The notes: a model not told the origin generated them from the sequence alone. Positions 54,131 to 63,470 are shown, counted from the stretch's first letter. The stretch is DNA of 64,000 bases from Janthinobacterium sp. TB1-E2 (GCF_036885605.1 NZ_CP142523.1:5332001-5396000), one strand, 5' to 3'. A program made the numbers and translations.

Positions 54131-55132
54131 ATGGACAAAACAGCATTGGTACTGGGCGCCACGGGCGGCATCGGCGGCGAGATGGTGCGCCAGCTATTGG
54201 CGGCGGGCTGGCAGGTGCGCGCCTTGACGCGGGGAGCGACGCCATCGCCACGCGGCGACGGCATTGAATGGCTGCGCGGCGATGCGCTGTCGCGCGCGGA
54301 CGTGCTGGCGGCCGCCAAAGGCTGCGCCGTCATCGTACACGCCGTCAACCCGCCCGGTTACCGCAACTGGGGCCAGCTCGTGCTGCCCATGCTCGACAAC
54401 ACGATTTCAGCGGCGATTGCCGAGGGAGCCACCATTGTGCTGCCGGGCACCGTGTACAACTTCGGCCCCGACGCCTTTCCCGTACTGGCGGAAGACGCGC
54501 CGCAGCGCCCGCAGACGCGCAAGGGCGCCATCCGCGTGGAACTGGAAGCGCGGCTGGAATGGGCCGCCACGCAGGGAGCCAAGGTCATCATCGTGCGCGC
54601 GGGCGACTTCTTCGGTCCCCGCGCCGGCAATAACTGGTTTTCGCAGGGCCTCGTGAAACCGGGCCAGCGCGTGCGCAGCGTGCTGTATCCGGGCGCGCCC
54701 GGCATCGGCCACCAGTGGTCCTACCTGCCCGACGTGGCGCGCACGATGCTGCAATTGCTGGCCATGCGCGCCACCTTGCCCGCGTTCTCCCGCTTTCACA
54801 TGGCCGGCCACTGGGACCACGACGGCCGGCAAATGACGGGGGCGATTGCGCGCGTGGTGGAACAAACGACGGGAACTGCGCCCGCCATCCGGCGTTTCCC
54901 GTGGTGGCTGGTGGCGCTGGCATCGCCGTTCGTGGCAACCATGCGTGAAATGCGCGAGATGCGCTATCTGTGGCAAACGCCCTTGTCCATGGAGAATGCG
55001 CGGCTGCTGGCCGTGCTGGGCCGGGAGCCGCATACGCCGCTCGACGAGGCGGTGCGGGCGACATTGGAAGGCATGGGCAATCTGCAAAAGGCAGCGGGCA
55101 AAAAAAACGCGCCGGGATTGCCGGCGCGCTAA
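54131..55132 (+). CDS. NAD-dependent epimerase/dehydratase (extended SDR-like)
   Basis: 333 residues. N-terminal Rossmann motif VLGATGGIGGEMVRQLLAAGW, then VIVHAVNPPGYRNWGQLVLPMLDN and LPGTVYNFGPD, an atypical extended SDR. The usual YxxxK is not obvious. Substrate unknown. A strong GGAGG site precedes the ATG. Divergent from the LysR gene, convergent with cytochrome c. Confidence 0.85.
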   Translation: MDKTALVLGATGGIGGEMVRQLLAAGWQVRALTRGATPSPRGDGIEWLRGDALSRADVLAAAKGCAVIVHAVNPPGYRNWGQLVLPMLDNTISAAIAEGATIVLPGTVYNFGPDAFPVLAEDAPQRPQTRKGAIRVELEARLEWAATQGAKVIIVRAGDFFGPRAGNNWFSQGLVKPGQRVRSVLYPGAPGIGHQWSYLPDVARTMLQLLAMRATLPAFSRFHMAGHWDHDGRQMTGAIARVVEQTTGTAPAIRRFPWWLVALASPFVATMREMREMRYLWQTPLSMENARLLAVLGREPHTPLDEAVRATLEGMGNLQKAAGKKNAPGLPAR

Positions 55133-55153
55133 TTGCTAGTACTGCGGCACAGA

Positions 55154-55465
55154 TTATTTCTGTGCCAGTACCCATTTGACCAGGGTGTGGGCTTCAGCAT
55201 CGCTCACTTGCGGGTTCGCTGGCATCGGGATCGCGCCCCAGGTGCCGGAGCCGCCCTTCATGACTTTCGCCACGAGCTTGTTTTCAGCGTCTTTCTGGCC
55301 AGCGTACTTGGCAGCCACGTCCTTGAACGCAGGGCCCACCAGTTTCGTGCTCACCGCATGGCAAGCCATGCAGTTTTTTGCTTTCGCCAGGTCCGGATTG
55401 GCCAACGCTGCTTGCGATGCCAGAGCCGACACGGTCAATACACTCACCAACATAAAACGTTTCAT
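55154..55465 (-). CDS. Class I c-type cytochrome (c551/c552-like)
   Basis: 103 residues. Signal peptide MKRFMLVSVLTVSALASQAALA. One haem motif CMACH near the N-terminus, followed by KLVGPAFKDVAAKYAGQKDAENKL, and the distal methionine in GAIPMPANPQVSDAEAHTLVKWVL. A periplasmic electron carrier. It is monocistronic and typical in length for the c551/c552 group. Confidence 0.94.
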   Translation of the reverse strand: MKRFMLVSVLTVSALASQAALANPDLAKAKNCMACHAVSTKLVGPAFKDVAAKYAGQKDAENKLVAKVMKGGSGTWGAIPMPANPQVSDAEAHTLVKWVLAQK

Positions 55466-55634
55466 TGTCTTTTCTCCAAAGTTACTTCCTGCGGCATTTT
55501 ACTGTGTTTCCGCAGATGCACTACGAGCCCAGATCAAGCGTTTCAATGTAGTAACGCAGTGTAGTAGCGATTAGGCATTCATATTCTGCCCCATCTGCGC
55601 GTCCATGACCATGTTGTTTGTAAGGCGATGTAAC

Positions 55635-55672
55635 GACAAGCGGCCCCGCGCAGTGGATCGGGGCCGCTTGTC
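55635..55672 (-). terminator. Long hairpin after ilvD
   Basis: A perfect 14-bp stem GACAAGCGGCCCCG with its complement around a 10-nt loop, 17 bp beyond the ilvD stop codon. No long T tract follows on either strand, so termination may need Rho or the hairpin may just protect the 3' end. Confidence 0.65.
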
Positions 55673-55688
55673 TTACCTGCGCAACAGA

Positions 55689-57554
55689 TCAGCGCTTCTT
55701 CAGTTGGGACAGGTCGCGCACGGCGCCGCGGTCGGCCGACGTCGTCAGCGCCGCATACGCCTGCAGCGCCTGCGACACGTAGCGGTCGCGGTTGACGGGC
55801 AGCCAGGCCGCGTCGCCCTTCGCTTCCATGGCGGCGCGGCGCGCGGCCAGCTCGGCATCCGTCACGCGCAGGTTGATGGTGCGCTCGGGGATGTCGATGT
55901 CGATGAAGTCACCCTCTTCCACCAGGCCGATGGCGCCGCCTTCGGCCGCTTCCGGCGAGGCGTGGCCGATCACCAGGCCCGAGGAACCGCCCGAGAAGCG
56001 TCCGTCCGTGAACAGCGCGCACGCCTTGCCCAGGCCCTTCGATTTGATGTACGAGGTCGGGTACAGCATTTCCTGCATGCCGGGGCCGCCTTTCGGGCCT
56101 TCGTAGCGGATGATGACGACGTCGCCTTCATGCACAGTGTCTTCCAGGATGGCAGCGACGGCCGCGTCCTGGCTTTCGAACACGCGCGCCTTGCCCGAGA
56201 ATTTCAAGATGCTTTCATCGACGCCGGCCGTCTTGACGATGCAGCCCTTTTCAGCCAGGTTGCCGTACAAGACGGCCAGGCCGCCATCCTGCGAATAGGC
56301 GTGGGCCTTGTCGCGGATGCAGCCCGTGCTGCGGTCAGTGTCGACGGCGGCAAAACGCTCCGACTGCGAGAACGCCGTCTGCGTCGGCACGCCGCCCGGC
56401 GCGGCGCGGAACAGTTCATGCACGGCAGGATCGTCCGTGCACTTGATGTCGTTTTGCGCGATGGCGTCGGCCAGGGTCGGCGCGTGGATGGTCGGCAGAG
56501 TCGTGTTGAGCAGGCCGGCGCGCGCCAGTTCGCCCAGGATGCCCACGATGCCGCCCGCGCGGTGCACGTCTTCGATATGGTATTTGTCCGTCATTGGCGC
56601 GACCTTGCACAGGCACGGCACCTTGCGCGAGATGCGGTCGATGTCGGCCATCGTAAATTCCACTTCCGCCTCGTGCGCGGCGGCCAGCAAGTGCAGCACG
56701 GTATTCGTCGAGCCGCCCATGGAAACGTCGAGCGCCATCGCGTTTTCAAACGCGGCCTTGGTGGCGATCGAGCGTGGCAGCACGGAATAATCGTCCTGTT
56801 CATAATGGCGCTTGGCCAGTTCGACGATCAGGCGGCCCGCGCGCAGGAACAGCTGCTGGCGGTCCGAGTGCGTGGCCAGGATGGTGCCGTTGCCGGGCAG
56901 GGCCAGGCCCAGCGCCTCGGTCAAACAGTTCATCGAGTTGGCCGTAAACATGCCGGAGCAGGAACCGCAGGTCGGACAGGCCGAACGTTCGATTTCCGCC
57001 ACGTCGGCGTCGGACACGGTGCTGTCGCCCGCTTTGATCATGGCGTCGACCAGGTCCAGCTTGATGATCTTCTGCGTGCCGTTGACGACCTTGACGACCT
57101 TGCCCGCTTCCATCGGCCCGCCCGAGATGAAGACGACGGGGATATTGATGCGCATGGCGGCCATCAGCATGCCCGGCGTGATCTTGTCGCAGTTCGAGAT
57201 GCAGACCATGGCGTCGGCGCAGTGGGCGTTGACCATGTATTCGACGGAGTCGGCGATCAGGTCGCGCGACGGCAGTGAATACAGCATGCCGCCGTGGCCC
57301 ATGGCGATGCCGTCATCGACGGCGATGGTATTGAATTCCTTGGCCACGCCGCCAGCCTTTTCGATTTCGCGCGCCACCATCTGGCCCAGGTCCTTCAGGT
57401 GCACGTGGCCGGGCACGAACTGGGTGAACGAGTTGACGACGGCGATGATCGGCTTGTCGAAGTCGCCGTCCTTCATGCCGGTGGCGCGCCACAGGGCGCG
57501 GGCGCCAGCCATGTTGCGGCCGTGGGTGGTGGTGCGTGAGCGGTATTGCGGCAT
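55689..57554 (-). CDS. ilvD: Dihydroxy-acid dehydratase
   Basis: 621 residues. Fe-S ligands are in [17 protein letters not shown] and [21 protein letters not shown], with the IlvD/Edd signature [20 protein letters not shown]. It dehydrates dihydroxy-acids in isoleucine and valine synthesis. The start [19 protein letters not shown] matches the family; the frame upstream is discarded, and a GGAAGG site precedes this ATG. Divergent from the LysR gene at 57729. Confidence 0.97.
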   Translation of the reverse strand: MPQYRSRTTTHGRNMAGARALWRATGMKDGDFDKPIIAVVNSFTQFVPGHVHLKDLGQMVAREIEKAGGVAKEFNTIAVDDGIAMGHGGMLYSLPSRDLIADSVEYMVNAHCADAMVCISNCDKITPGMLMAAMRINIPVVFISGGPMEAGKVVKVVNGTQKIIKLDLVDAMIKAGDSTVSDADVAEIERSACPTCGSCSGMFTANSMNCLTEALGLALPGNGTILATHSDRQQLFLRAGRLIVELAKRHYEQDDYSVLPRSIATKAAFENAMALDVSMGGSTNTVLHLLAAAHEAEVEFTMADIDRISRKVPCLCKVAPMTDKYHIEDVHRAGGIVGILGELARAGLLNTTLPTIHAPTLADAIAQNDIKCTDDPAVHELFRAAPGGVPTQTAFSQSERFAAVDTDRSTGCIRDKAHAYSQDGGLAVLYGNLAEKGCIVKTAGVDESILKFSGKARVFESQDAAVAAILEDTVHEGDVVIIRYEGPKGGPGMQEMLYPTSYIKSKGLGKACALFTDGRFSGGSSGLVIGHASPEAAEGGAIGLVEEGDFIDIDIPERTINLRVTDAELAARRAAMEAKGDAAWLPVNRDRYVSQALQAYAALTTSADRGAVRDLSQLKKR

Positions 57555-57728
57555 GATGGGGACCTTCCGAGAAATGAATAATGCCTGACTGCCCGGATTT
57601 TCAACAAAACCCTGCATGCAGTGGGGGTACGCCAGATTGCCTTGCGCGCGCCCCACTGTCAAATATATGATGCACGTGTCTGTGAGTCGTTTTACATATC
57701 ACAGCAATCAATCCGCATGGAAACACAT

Positions 57729-58640
57729 ATGAACCTGGAACTGCGCCAGCTGCGCTACTTTGTCACCGTCGCCGAGGAATTGCACTTCGGCCGCGCCGCC
57801 GCGCGCCTGCACATGACGCAGCCGCCTTTGTCGCAAACCATCATGGCGCTGGAAGAACTGCTGGGCGCCCCGCTGTTCGTGCGCACGCGGCGCGAAGTGC
57901 AGCTGACGCCGGCCGGCACGGCCCTGCTGCCCGAGGCGCGCCGGCTGCTGGCGCAGGCGCAGGATTTATCCGCGCTGGTGCTGCGGGCCGCGCAGGGCGA
58001 GGCGGGACGTCTGAGCCTGGCGTTTGTCTCGTCGGCCGACTACAGCGTGCTGCCGCCCCTGCTGCGCGCTTACCAGGCGGCCTATCCGCAAGTGCAGATC
58101 GCCCTGCAGGAAGCCACGTCGGACCTGCAGCTCGATGAATTGCTGGCCGGGCGCACGGATGCGGGCCTGTTGATCCCGCCCCTGCCCGAAAAAGCGAAAG
58201 GGGAACTCGATTACCTGCCCGTGCTGGCCGAAGGGCTGGTGCTGGCCGCGCCGTCCGGCCTCGACATATTGAATACGCCGGGACCCGTGCGCCTGCGCGA
58301 CGTGCCGCCCCTGCCCTTGATCGTTTTCCCGCGCGCCATTTCTCCCGCCCTGCATGACGCGATCCTGGGCGTCTTCCGCGCGGCCGGCATCACGCCGCAG
58401 ATCGGCCAGGAAGCGATCCAGATGCAGACCATCGTCAGCCTCGTCTCGGCTGGCATGGGCATCGCGCTTGTGCCACAATCGGTATCGAATCTGATGCGCC
58501 CGGGCGTAGAATACAGGCCGCTGCAGGACGCCACGCCGCTGGTGGAAACAGGCCTGGCCTGGCGCCGCGACAATCCGTCCGCCGTGCTGCAAGGTTTTTT
58601 GGCGCTGCTGCGCAAGCAGATCGGCGCTACCGCCGATTAA
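57729..58640 (+). CDS. LysR-family transcriptional regulator
   Basis: 303 residues. It starts MNLELRQLRYFVTVAEELHFGRAAARLHMTQPPLSQTIMALEELLG, the characteristic N-terminus of the BenM/CatR-like subgroup. An in-frame ATG lies four codons upstream; 57729 is chosen because it leaves a GGAA site at the right distance. Divergent from ilvD with a 174-bp gap. Whether it regulates ilvD is unknown. Confidence 0.9.
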   Translation: MNLELRQLRYFVTVAEELHFGRAAARLHMTQPPLSQTIMALEELLGAPLFVRTRREVQLTPAGTALLPEARRLLAQAQDLSALVLRAAQGEAGRLSLAFVSSADYSVLPPLLRAYQAAYPQVQIALQEATSDLQLDELLAGRTDAGLLIPPLPEKAKGELDYLPVLAEGLVLAAPSGLDILNTPGPVRLRDVPPLPLIVFPRAISPALHDAILGVFRAAGITPQIGQEAIQMQTIVSLVSAGMGIALVPQSVSNLMRPGVEYRPLQDATPLVETGLAWRRDNPSAVLQGFLALLRKQIGATAD

Positions 58641-58720
58641 AATTAAGTGGCCGCTAAGACAAAAAACGGCCAGCGCCCCCATACTACGCAACCTTGGCTT
58701 TAAACAAAGAAAGAAACCCC

Positions 58721-59551
58721 ATGCTGATACACCCGATGCCCGACCCGATAGCCATCCAGATCGGCCCGCTCGCCGTGCACTGGTACGGCCTGATGTATGT
58801 GCTGGCCTTTGCCCTGTTCATTATCCTGGGCAGAGTGCGCATCAAGCAGCCGCACATCGCCGTACTGGGCTGGAAGAAGGAAGACCTCGATGACATGCTG
58901 TTCTACGGCATGCTGGGCGTGGTGATCGGCGGGCGCCTGGGCGAAGTGCTGTTCTACCGTCCTGAATACTTCATGCACAATCCGCTCGAGATCTTCATGG
59001 TCTGGCATGGCGGCATGTCCTTCCATGGCGGCTTCCTCGGCGTCATCGTGGCCATGTATCTGTGGAGCCGCAAGGCAGGCCGCAACCTGTTCGACGTGCT
59101 CGACTTCATCGCCCCGCTGGTGCCGCTCGGCTACGCGGCCGGCCGCCTTGGCAACTTCATCAATGCCGAACTGCCGGGCCGCATCGCGCCGGACACCCTG
59201 CCGTGGGCCATGCAGTGGCCGGGCATTCCCTATCCCGTGCACCCGTCGCCGATCTACCAGATGCTGGTCGACGGCATTTTAGTGTTCATCATCCTGTGGC
59301 TGTTTGCGCGCAAGCAGCGCCCGCGCATGGCCGTGGGCGCCATGTTCACCCTGCTGTACGGCTGCGCGCGCTTCTTCACGGAATACTTCCGCACGCCGGA
59401 CTGGGAAGTCGTGTGGCTGGGCGTGCCGATCACCTCGGGCCAGATGCTGTCCCTGCCGATGATCGTCGGCGCCATCGCGCTGCTGGTGTGGGCATATAAA
59501 AGCCAGGTGATGGGCACGCCGCCCACCAAGGTCCGCCCGGCAAACACGTAA
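58721..59551 (+). CDS. lgt: Prolipoprotein diacylglyceryl transferase
   Basis: 276 residues with about seven membrane segments. Family signatures HWYGLMYVLAF, GGRLGEVLFYRPEYF, MVWHGGMSFHGGFLGV and GRLGNFINAELPGRI are all present. It attaches diacylglycerol to the lipobox cysteine of prolipoproteins in the inner membrane (for example the NodT-type channel of this window). The start MLIHPMPDPIA at 58721 is chosen by family; its ribosome site is weak. Confidence 0.97.
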   Translation: MLIHPMPDPIAIQIGPLAVHWYGLMYVLAFALFIILGRVRIKQPHIAVLGWKKEDLDDMLFYGMLGVVIGGRLGEVLFYRPEYFMHNPLEIFMVWHGGMSFHGGFLGVIVAMYLWSRKAGRNLFDVLDFIAPLVPLGYAAGRLGNFINAELPGRIAPDTLPWAMQWPGIPYPVHPSPIYQMLVDGILVFIILWLFARKQRPRMAVGAMFTLLYGCARFFTEYFRTPDWEVVWLGVPITSGQMLSLPMIVGAIALLVWAYKSQVMGTPPTKVRPANT

Positions 59552-59712
59552 AACCGCTGTTCCCAGGTGGCGCGCCAGGCAGGCGCGCCACTTTCCCTCC
59601 CCCGCCTCCCGGCAACATTTCCCTCAACACAATTAAATTTCCTCGCGGAATAGACTTGCTGTTGACATCTCGGCATCATCGTTTTCATGCCGCCACCGGG
59701 GAGTGCCTTGCC

Positions 59713-61209
59713 ATGCCGCCTGCCGGACAACAACTGACGTACTCGATTGCGCTGGGCGCCAGCTATGTGCTGGCGCAGCTGGCCTTGACGGCCTGGGCCG
59801 GCACGCACGCGCCGTACGTCAGCTATGCGTTCAACATTGTCGCGCCCCTGCTGGCGCTGGCGGCCTGTTGCCGCTGCGCCTACGTCAACGCGGCGGGCGC
59901 CGCCAGGACAGGCTGGGCCCTGTTCGCCGTGGCCATGCTGTTCTGGAGCACGGGCATGATATTGTCGGCCTGGCAGGATCTGAGCGGACAAGTGGCATCC
60001 GACGCCACGTATTTTTCCGATTTCGCCTATTTCATGTATGGCGCGCCCCTGCTGCTGGCCATCTCGTCAGTGACGCACAACCATCCCTCGCGCACCTTGC
60101 AATGGCTCGACGCCGTGCAGGTGCTGCTGGCGGCCTACCTGGCCTATACGGCCATCTTTTCCGTGTCGCCATTCGACCAGCGCTCGATCGCGCCGATTCC
60201 CGCCAGCCTGCTGGTGCTGACCTACAACGTGGAAAACCTGGTCCTGGCCTGTTGCGCTTCGCTGCGCCTGCTGGCGCACCGCCGCGATGGCGGGCAAGGC
60301 CGCTTTTACCTGCTGCTGACGGTGTTTTTGTGGTGCTATGCGGGCTGCGCGGCCGCGTATAACTATCTGACCCTGCATGGCGTGACGCAAGCATGGAGCG
60401 AAGTGCTGCCCAGCCTGCCGTTCCTGCTGCTGGTGCTGCTGGCCACGCGCGTCACGGCGGCGCAGTCGGCAGCCGAAAATACGCAGGCGCAGCAAGCCCT
60501 GCAAAAGCTGACCCTGCTGATCGACAATTTCAGTCCCATCTTCTTTACGGCCGCCCTGCTGGGCCTGGGCTTTGCCGTCATGCGCGCGCATTTCTACCTG
60601 GCGGCGGCGTCGCTGTTCGTCGCGCTGCTGGTCCACGCGCTGCGCTCGGCCACCCTGCAAAGCCGCTACATGCAAAGCGAACTGGCCTTGCGCGCCGCGC
60701 ATGACAAACTGGAAAAGCTGTCGCTGACAGATGGCTTGACGGGCATCGCCAACCGGCGCTGCTTCGACCAGACATTGCAGCTGGAGTGGCAGCGCGCGGC
60801 GCGCAACCATCAAGGGCTGGCGCTGCTGATCATCGATATCGATTTCTTCAAAAGCCTCAACGATACTTTCGGCCACCCGTATGGCGACGCCTGCCTGGTG
60901 CGGATCGCGGCCGCCCTGCACTCGGCGCTGCCGCGCGCCAGCGACCTGGCGGCACGCTTCGGCGGCGAGGAGTTTGCCGCCATCCTGCCCGCCACCGATG
61001 GCGACGGCGCGCTGGCCGTGGCGCACAAGATGCAGGAAGCGATCGCCGCGGCCGCCATCGTCCACGCGCCGTCGCGCGGCGGCCTGGTGACGGCCAGCAT
61101 CGGCCTGGCACTGAGTGACGGCGGCCAGACGCCGGAACAATTGCTGGCCGCCGCCGACCAGGCCCTGTACCGGGCCAAGCAGAATGGCCGCAACCGGGTC
61201 GAAAGCTAG
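59713..61209 (+). CDS. Membrane-bound diguanylate cyclase
   Basis: 498 residues. About nine hydrophobic helices (1-330) are followed by a coiled linker and a GGDEF domain: active-site GGEEF at residues 417-421 and the inhibitory RxxD site at 408-411 (RASD), so both catalysis and product inhibition should work. It makes c-di-GMP. The ATG at 59713 follows a GGGAG site; a TTG further upstream is less likely. Its stop overlaps the stop of the convergent EVE gene. Confidence 0.9.
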   Translation: MPPAGQQLTYSIALGASYVLAQLALTAWAGTHAPYVSYAFNIVAPLLALAACCRCAYVNAAGAARTGWALFAVAMLFWSTGMILSAWQDLSGQVASDATYFSDFAYFMYGAPLLLAISSVTHNHPSRTLQWLDAVQVLLAAYLAYTAIFSVSPFDQRSIAPIPASLLVLTYNVENLVLACCASLRLLAHRRDGGQGRFYLLLTVFLWCYAGCAAAYNYLTLHGVTQAWSEVLPSLPFLLLVLLATRVTAAQSAAENTQAQQALQKLTLLIDNFSPIFFTAALLGLGFAVMRAHFYLAAASLFVALLVHALRSATLQSRYMQSELALRAAHDKLEKLSLTDGLTGIANRRCFDQTLQLEWQRAARNHQGLALLIIDIDFFKSLNDTFGHPYGDACLVRIAAALHSALPRASDLAARFGGEEFAAILPATDGDGALAVAHKMQEAIAAAAIVHAPSRGGLVTASIGLALSDGGQTPEQLLAAADQALYRAKQNGRNRVES

Positions 61210-61670
61210 CCTTTCAGCTTATTGGTAATCACTTTCCATTGCGCCGGCGTCACGGGCGTGATCGACAGCCGGCTGCCTTTCTTGAGCAGCAGCATGTCTT
61301 CCAGTTCCGGCATCTGGCGCATCTCGGACAAGGGCAGCAATGCTGTCTTCTTTACGCCGCGCACGTCGACACTGATCCAGCGCGGCTGCTCCTGTGTGGC
61401 CTTCGGGTCGAAATATTTGCCACCCTCTTCAAACTGGCTGTGATCGGGATACGCGCCGCTGGCCACTTCGGCCACGCCCGCCACGCCCGGCTGCGGGCAG
61501 CTCGAGTGATAGAACAGCACGCCATCGCCTGGCTGCATGCCATCGCGCATGAAATTGCGCGCCTGGTAGTTGCGCACGCCGAACCACGGCATGGTGTGCT
61601 GGGGCGCCGCCATCAGGTCGTCGATGCTCACTTCATCGGGTTCGGATTTCATCAGCCAGTATTGTTTCAT
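61206..61670 (-). CDS. EVE domain protein (PUA-like)
   Basis: 154 residues. It begins MKQYWLMKSEPDEVSIDDL and contains WFGVRNYQARNFMRDGMQPGDGVLFYHSSCPQPGVAGVAEV, which is the EVE (thymocyte nuclear protein 1-like) family. These small domains bind modified bases in DNA or RNA. Cytoplasmic. It lies directly downstream of the 6S RNA gene and its terminator on the same strand; in many proteobacteria this position holds a folate-cycle gene. Its stop codon and that of the convergent diguanylate cyclase share the palindrome CTAG. Confidence 0.93.
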   Translation of the reverse strand: MKQYWLMKSEPDEVSIDDLMAAPQHTMPWFGVRNYQARNFMRDGMQPGDGVLFYHSSCPQPGVAGVAEVASGAYPDHSQFEEGGKYFDPKATQEQPRWISVDVRGVKKTALLPLSEMRQMPELEDMLLLKKGSRLSITPVTPAQWKVITNKLKG

Positions 61671-61698
61671 GCAGACTCCGTATCAAAGCGACAGGCGT

Positions 61699-61734
61699 AA
61701 AAAAACGGTTGCGCATCAATGCTGCAACCGTTTT
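61699..61734 (-). terminator. Terminator downstream of 6S RNA
   Basis: 11-bp stem AAAACGGTTGC/GCAACCGTTTT, 11-nt loop, seven U on the minus strand. It lies about 18 nt beyond the mature 6S 3' end. Confidence 0.85.
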
Positions 61735-61751
61735 CAGTTGTACTACCAAGT

Positions 61752-61936
61752 TACTGCGAATTGGGCCCCGCCTGTGCCGCTATGCCGGCATCCCGAACCA
61801 AACGGTTCAAGGTGGTCACGTTAGTTCAATTTCGGGTTCGTCGAACGAGCGACGCTCACTCCCATCAAACAAAATTCGCAACCGATGCGCATAAATGGTT
61901 CAAGGAATATATGGCAATCGCGAACACCGCAGGGTA
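61752..61936 (-). ncRNA. ssrS: 6S RNA (ssrS), approximate ends
   Basis: About 185 nt on the minus strand between zapA and a terminator, the usual position of 6S RNA. Recognisable is the 3'-half segment ACCTTGAACC-GTTTGGTTCGGG followed by GCCGGCATAGCGGC, as in E. coli 6S RNA. The ends pair through CTGCG (near 61932) and CGCAG (near 61754). 6S RNA mimics an open promoter and sequesters sigma-70 RNA polymerase in stationary phase. Ends are estimated from the promoter and closing stem. Confidence 0.8.
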
Positions 61937-61942
61937 GACCCA

Positions 61943-61970
61943 AGTTTACTCCTTTGATCGCGCATCGCAA
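61943..61970 (-). promoter_or_regulatory. Promoter of 6S RNA
   Basis: On the minus strand TTGCGA (61970-61965), 16-bp spacer, TAAACT (61948-61943); the start would fall near 61936, which matches the predicted 5' end. Confidence 0.6.
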
Positions 61971-61992
61971 AGACAAATCGTCGCGTGCACGC

Positions 61993-62304
61993 TTAAAAAA
62001 GGTTTTCCTGGGGCGTCAGAGCGCTATCAAGGACAGTATGCATGGCCGAGATTTTCTGCTTCACTTCCAGGATCGTCAATTCCGACAGCGGACCTTGCGG
62101 CGACTTCACGGAGAGGAACTCCGCGGCCACGCCCAGGGCGGCCAGTACGGCGATGCGGTCGTTGCCCTTGACCTTGCCCGCGTCGCGGATGGCTTTCATT
62201 TTGCTATCGAGATAGATCGCCGCTTCGCGCAGCGCGCGCTCTTCGCCGTCGCGGCACACCATGCTGTAGGACTGGCCCATGATATTGACATCGACACGCG
62301 GCAT
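61993..62304 (-). CDS. zapA: Cell division protein ZapA
   Basis: 103 residues. It starts MPRVDVNIMGQSYSMVCRDGEERALREAAIYLDSKM, and the following helix is typical of ZapA. It bundles FtsZ at the division ring. Its ATG shares a base with the stop of the upstream ZapB-like gene (TGATG), so the pair is translationally coupled. A GTG one codon earlier is also possible. 6S RNA lies 56 bp downstream. Confidence 0.93.
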   Translation of the reverse strand: MPRVDVNIMGQSYSMVCRDGEERALREAAIYLDSKMKAIRDAGKVKGNDRIAVLAALGVAAEFLSVKSPQGPLSELTILEVKQKISAMHTVLDSALTPQENLF

Positions 62305-62567
62305 CACGCTTCCTTCTCGTTCTCGGCAATATAGGCGCCCGCTTCCGAAGCGGCTTGCTCCAGGCCGGCTTGCACCAGTTCGGGAATTTTTTCCAGCAAG
62401 GCTTCGACCCGCTCCTGCGCCTCGCGCATGCGCTGCACGTACAGGGCGTTCTCGGCGGCCAGCGCGGCGTTATCCTTGCGCAGTTGCGCGTTTTCACGGC
62501 GCAGCGCATGGGTCATTTCGGCCAGCAGGCCTATTTTGTCGGATAATTCGTTGAATTCGGAAATCAT
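62304..62567 (-). CDS. Small coiled-coil protein, ZapB-like
   Basis: 87 residues, nearly all coiled coil (FNELSDKIGLLAEMTHALRRENAQLRKDNAALAAENALYVQRMREAQERVEALLEKI). Gene order and coupling to zapA suggest a ZapB-like division factor; direct similarity to E. coli ZapB is low. The ATG ending at 62567 lies only six bases downstream of a consensus -10 box, so the message may be leaderless. No ribosome site is visible. Confidence 0.75.
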   Translation of the reverse strand: MISEFNELSDKIGLLAEMTHALRRENAQLRKDNAALAAENALYVQRMREAQERVEALLEKIPELVQAGLEQAASEAGAYIAENEKEA

Positions 62568-62573
62568 CCCGCC

Positions 62574-62603
62574 ACTATAGGGCGGACGCTCCATGGGCGT
62601 CAA
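62574..62603 (-). promoter_or_regulatory. Promoter of the ZapB-like gene and zapA
   Basis: On the minus strand TTGACG (62603-62598), 18-bp spacer, TATAGT (62579-62574). The initiation point would fall at or next to the A of the ATG at 62567. Confidence 0.65.
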
Positions 62604-62723
62604 TCGAATCACGCCGCTGTCACACATATTTACATCAATGCAGGTCAGTTGCCGTGAAATACACGCTTTTTCCGGCGCTTTTCGCCAAGTGCGCGCATCT
62701 GCCAGCGCCGTGATGGCAGCGTT

Positions 62724-63470
62724 TTACTCGTCGACGTAATCGGGTTCGATATCGAGTCCGCCATAGCGGTTTTCACAAGAGCGGCGCGTCAGCGTCTGTT
62801 GTCCGCTCTTGCCGTCAAGCACCATCGTCAAATCGCGGCAAGTACGGCCGTAGCTGCCAGGTTTGGCGTCCGTGCCCGAGGGCGTCAGGCGCACTGCCAG
62901 CGGTACCGCATTGCCCAGTCCCTTGTTGCTCCACTGGCGCGTCTTGCCATCCTCTTCATCTTTCAAGGTGCGCACGGCGGCCGTCAACAGGGCTTGCTTT
63001 TCCTTGGCATTCAGTTTGGCGATGGTGACGTCGGACAGGAAAGGCGGATACACGACGGGCGCCGGATCCTTGCCCTGCACATCCCAGCGGCCGCTGCTCT
63101 GCGAACAGGTGCGGCGGCTCAGGTCCTGCGACTTGCCGCCCGCCGTGACGACGAATTTCAGGTCGCGGCAGATGTGCGCCTTCAGGCTGTGTTCCGTCAT
63201 GCCGGAGTTGCTGAAGTTATATGTGACTTTGACCAGCACGCTGCGGTCGCCGCCGTTGTCCCACACGTGCGCTTCCTGGTCGTCGTCATCCTTGTTCAGA
63301 TCGTTGAACAGGTCGCCCAGCAGCATTTCCTTTTGCTGCGGCGTCAGGGCGGCTACGGTGATCTCGTCGGCGATGGTGGGCGTTTGCGCGGCGGCATTGC
63401 CCAGGCAGGCGAGGCCGATGACGGTGGCGCCCAACAGGCGCAGGGCGGTACGGGAAGTGGTCGATGGCAT
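62724..63470 (-). CDS. Exported protein with two tandem copies of a Cys-pair domain
   Basis: 248 residues. Signal peptide MPSTTSRTALRLLGATVIGLACLGNAAA. The mature part holds two homologous halves (about 42-130 and 150-240). Each has a helical start (LTPQQKEMLLGDLFNDL / LNAKEKQALLTAAVRTL), an acidic loop, and a closing hairpin with two cysteines (ICRDLKFVV...SRRTCSQSSGRW / TCRDLTMVL...TRRSCENRYGG). The hairpin resembles the C-terminal domain of 17-kDa surface antigens. Function unknown; probably periplasmic or surface. Confidence 0.7.
   Translation of the reverse strand: MPSTTSRTALRLLGATVIGLACLGNAAAQTPTIADEITVAALTPQQKEMLLGDLFNDLNKDDDDQEAHVWDNGGDRSVLVKVTYNFSNSGMTEHSLKAHICRDLKFVVTAGGKSQDLSRRTCSQSSGRWDVQGKDPAPVVYPPFLSDVTIAKLNAKEKQALLTAAVRTLKDEEDGKTRQWSNKGLGNAVPLAVRLTPSGTDAKPGSYGRTCRDLTMVLDGKSGQQTLTRRSCENRYGGLDIEPDYVDE

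Noticed and set aside
57657..57662. TTGACA on the minus strand as -35 box of ilvD
   Set aside because: The matching -10 position reads CAATCT, too weak to call a promoter.
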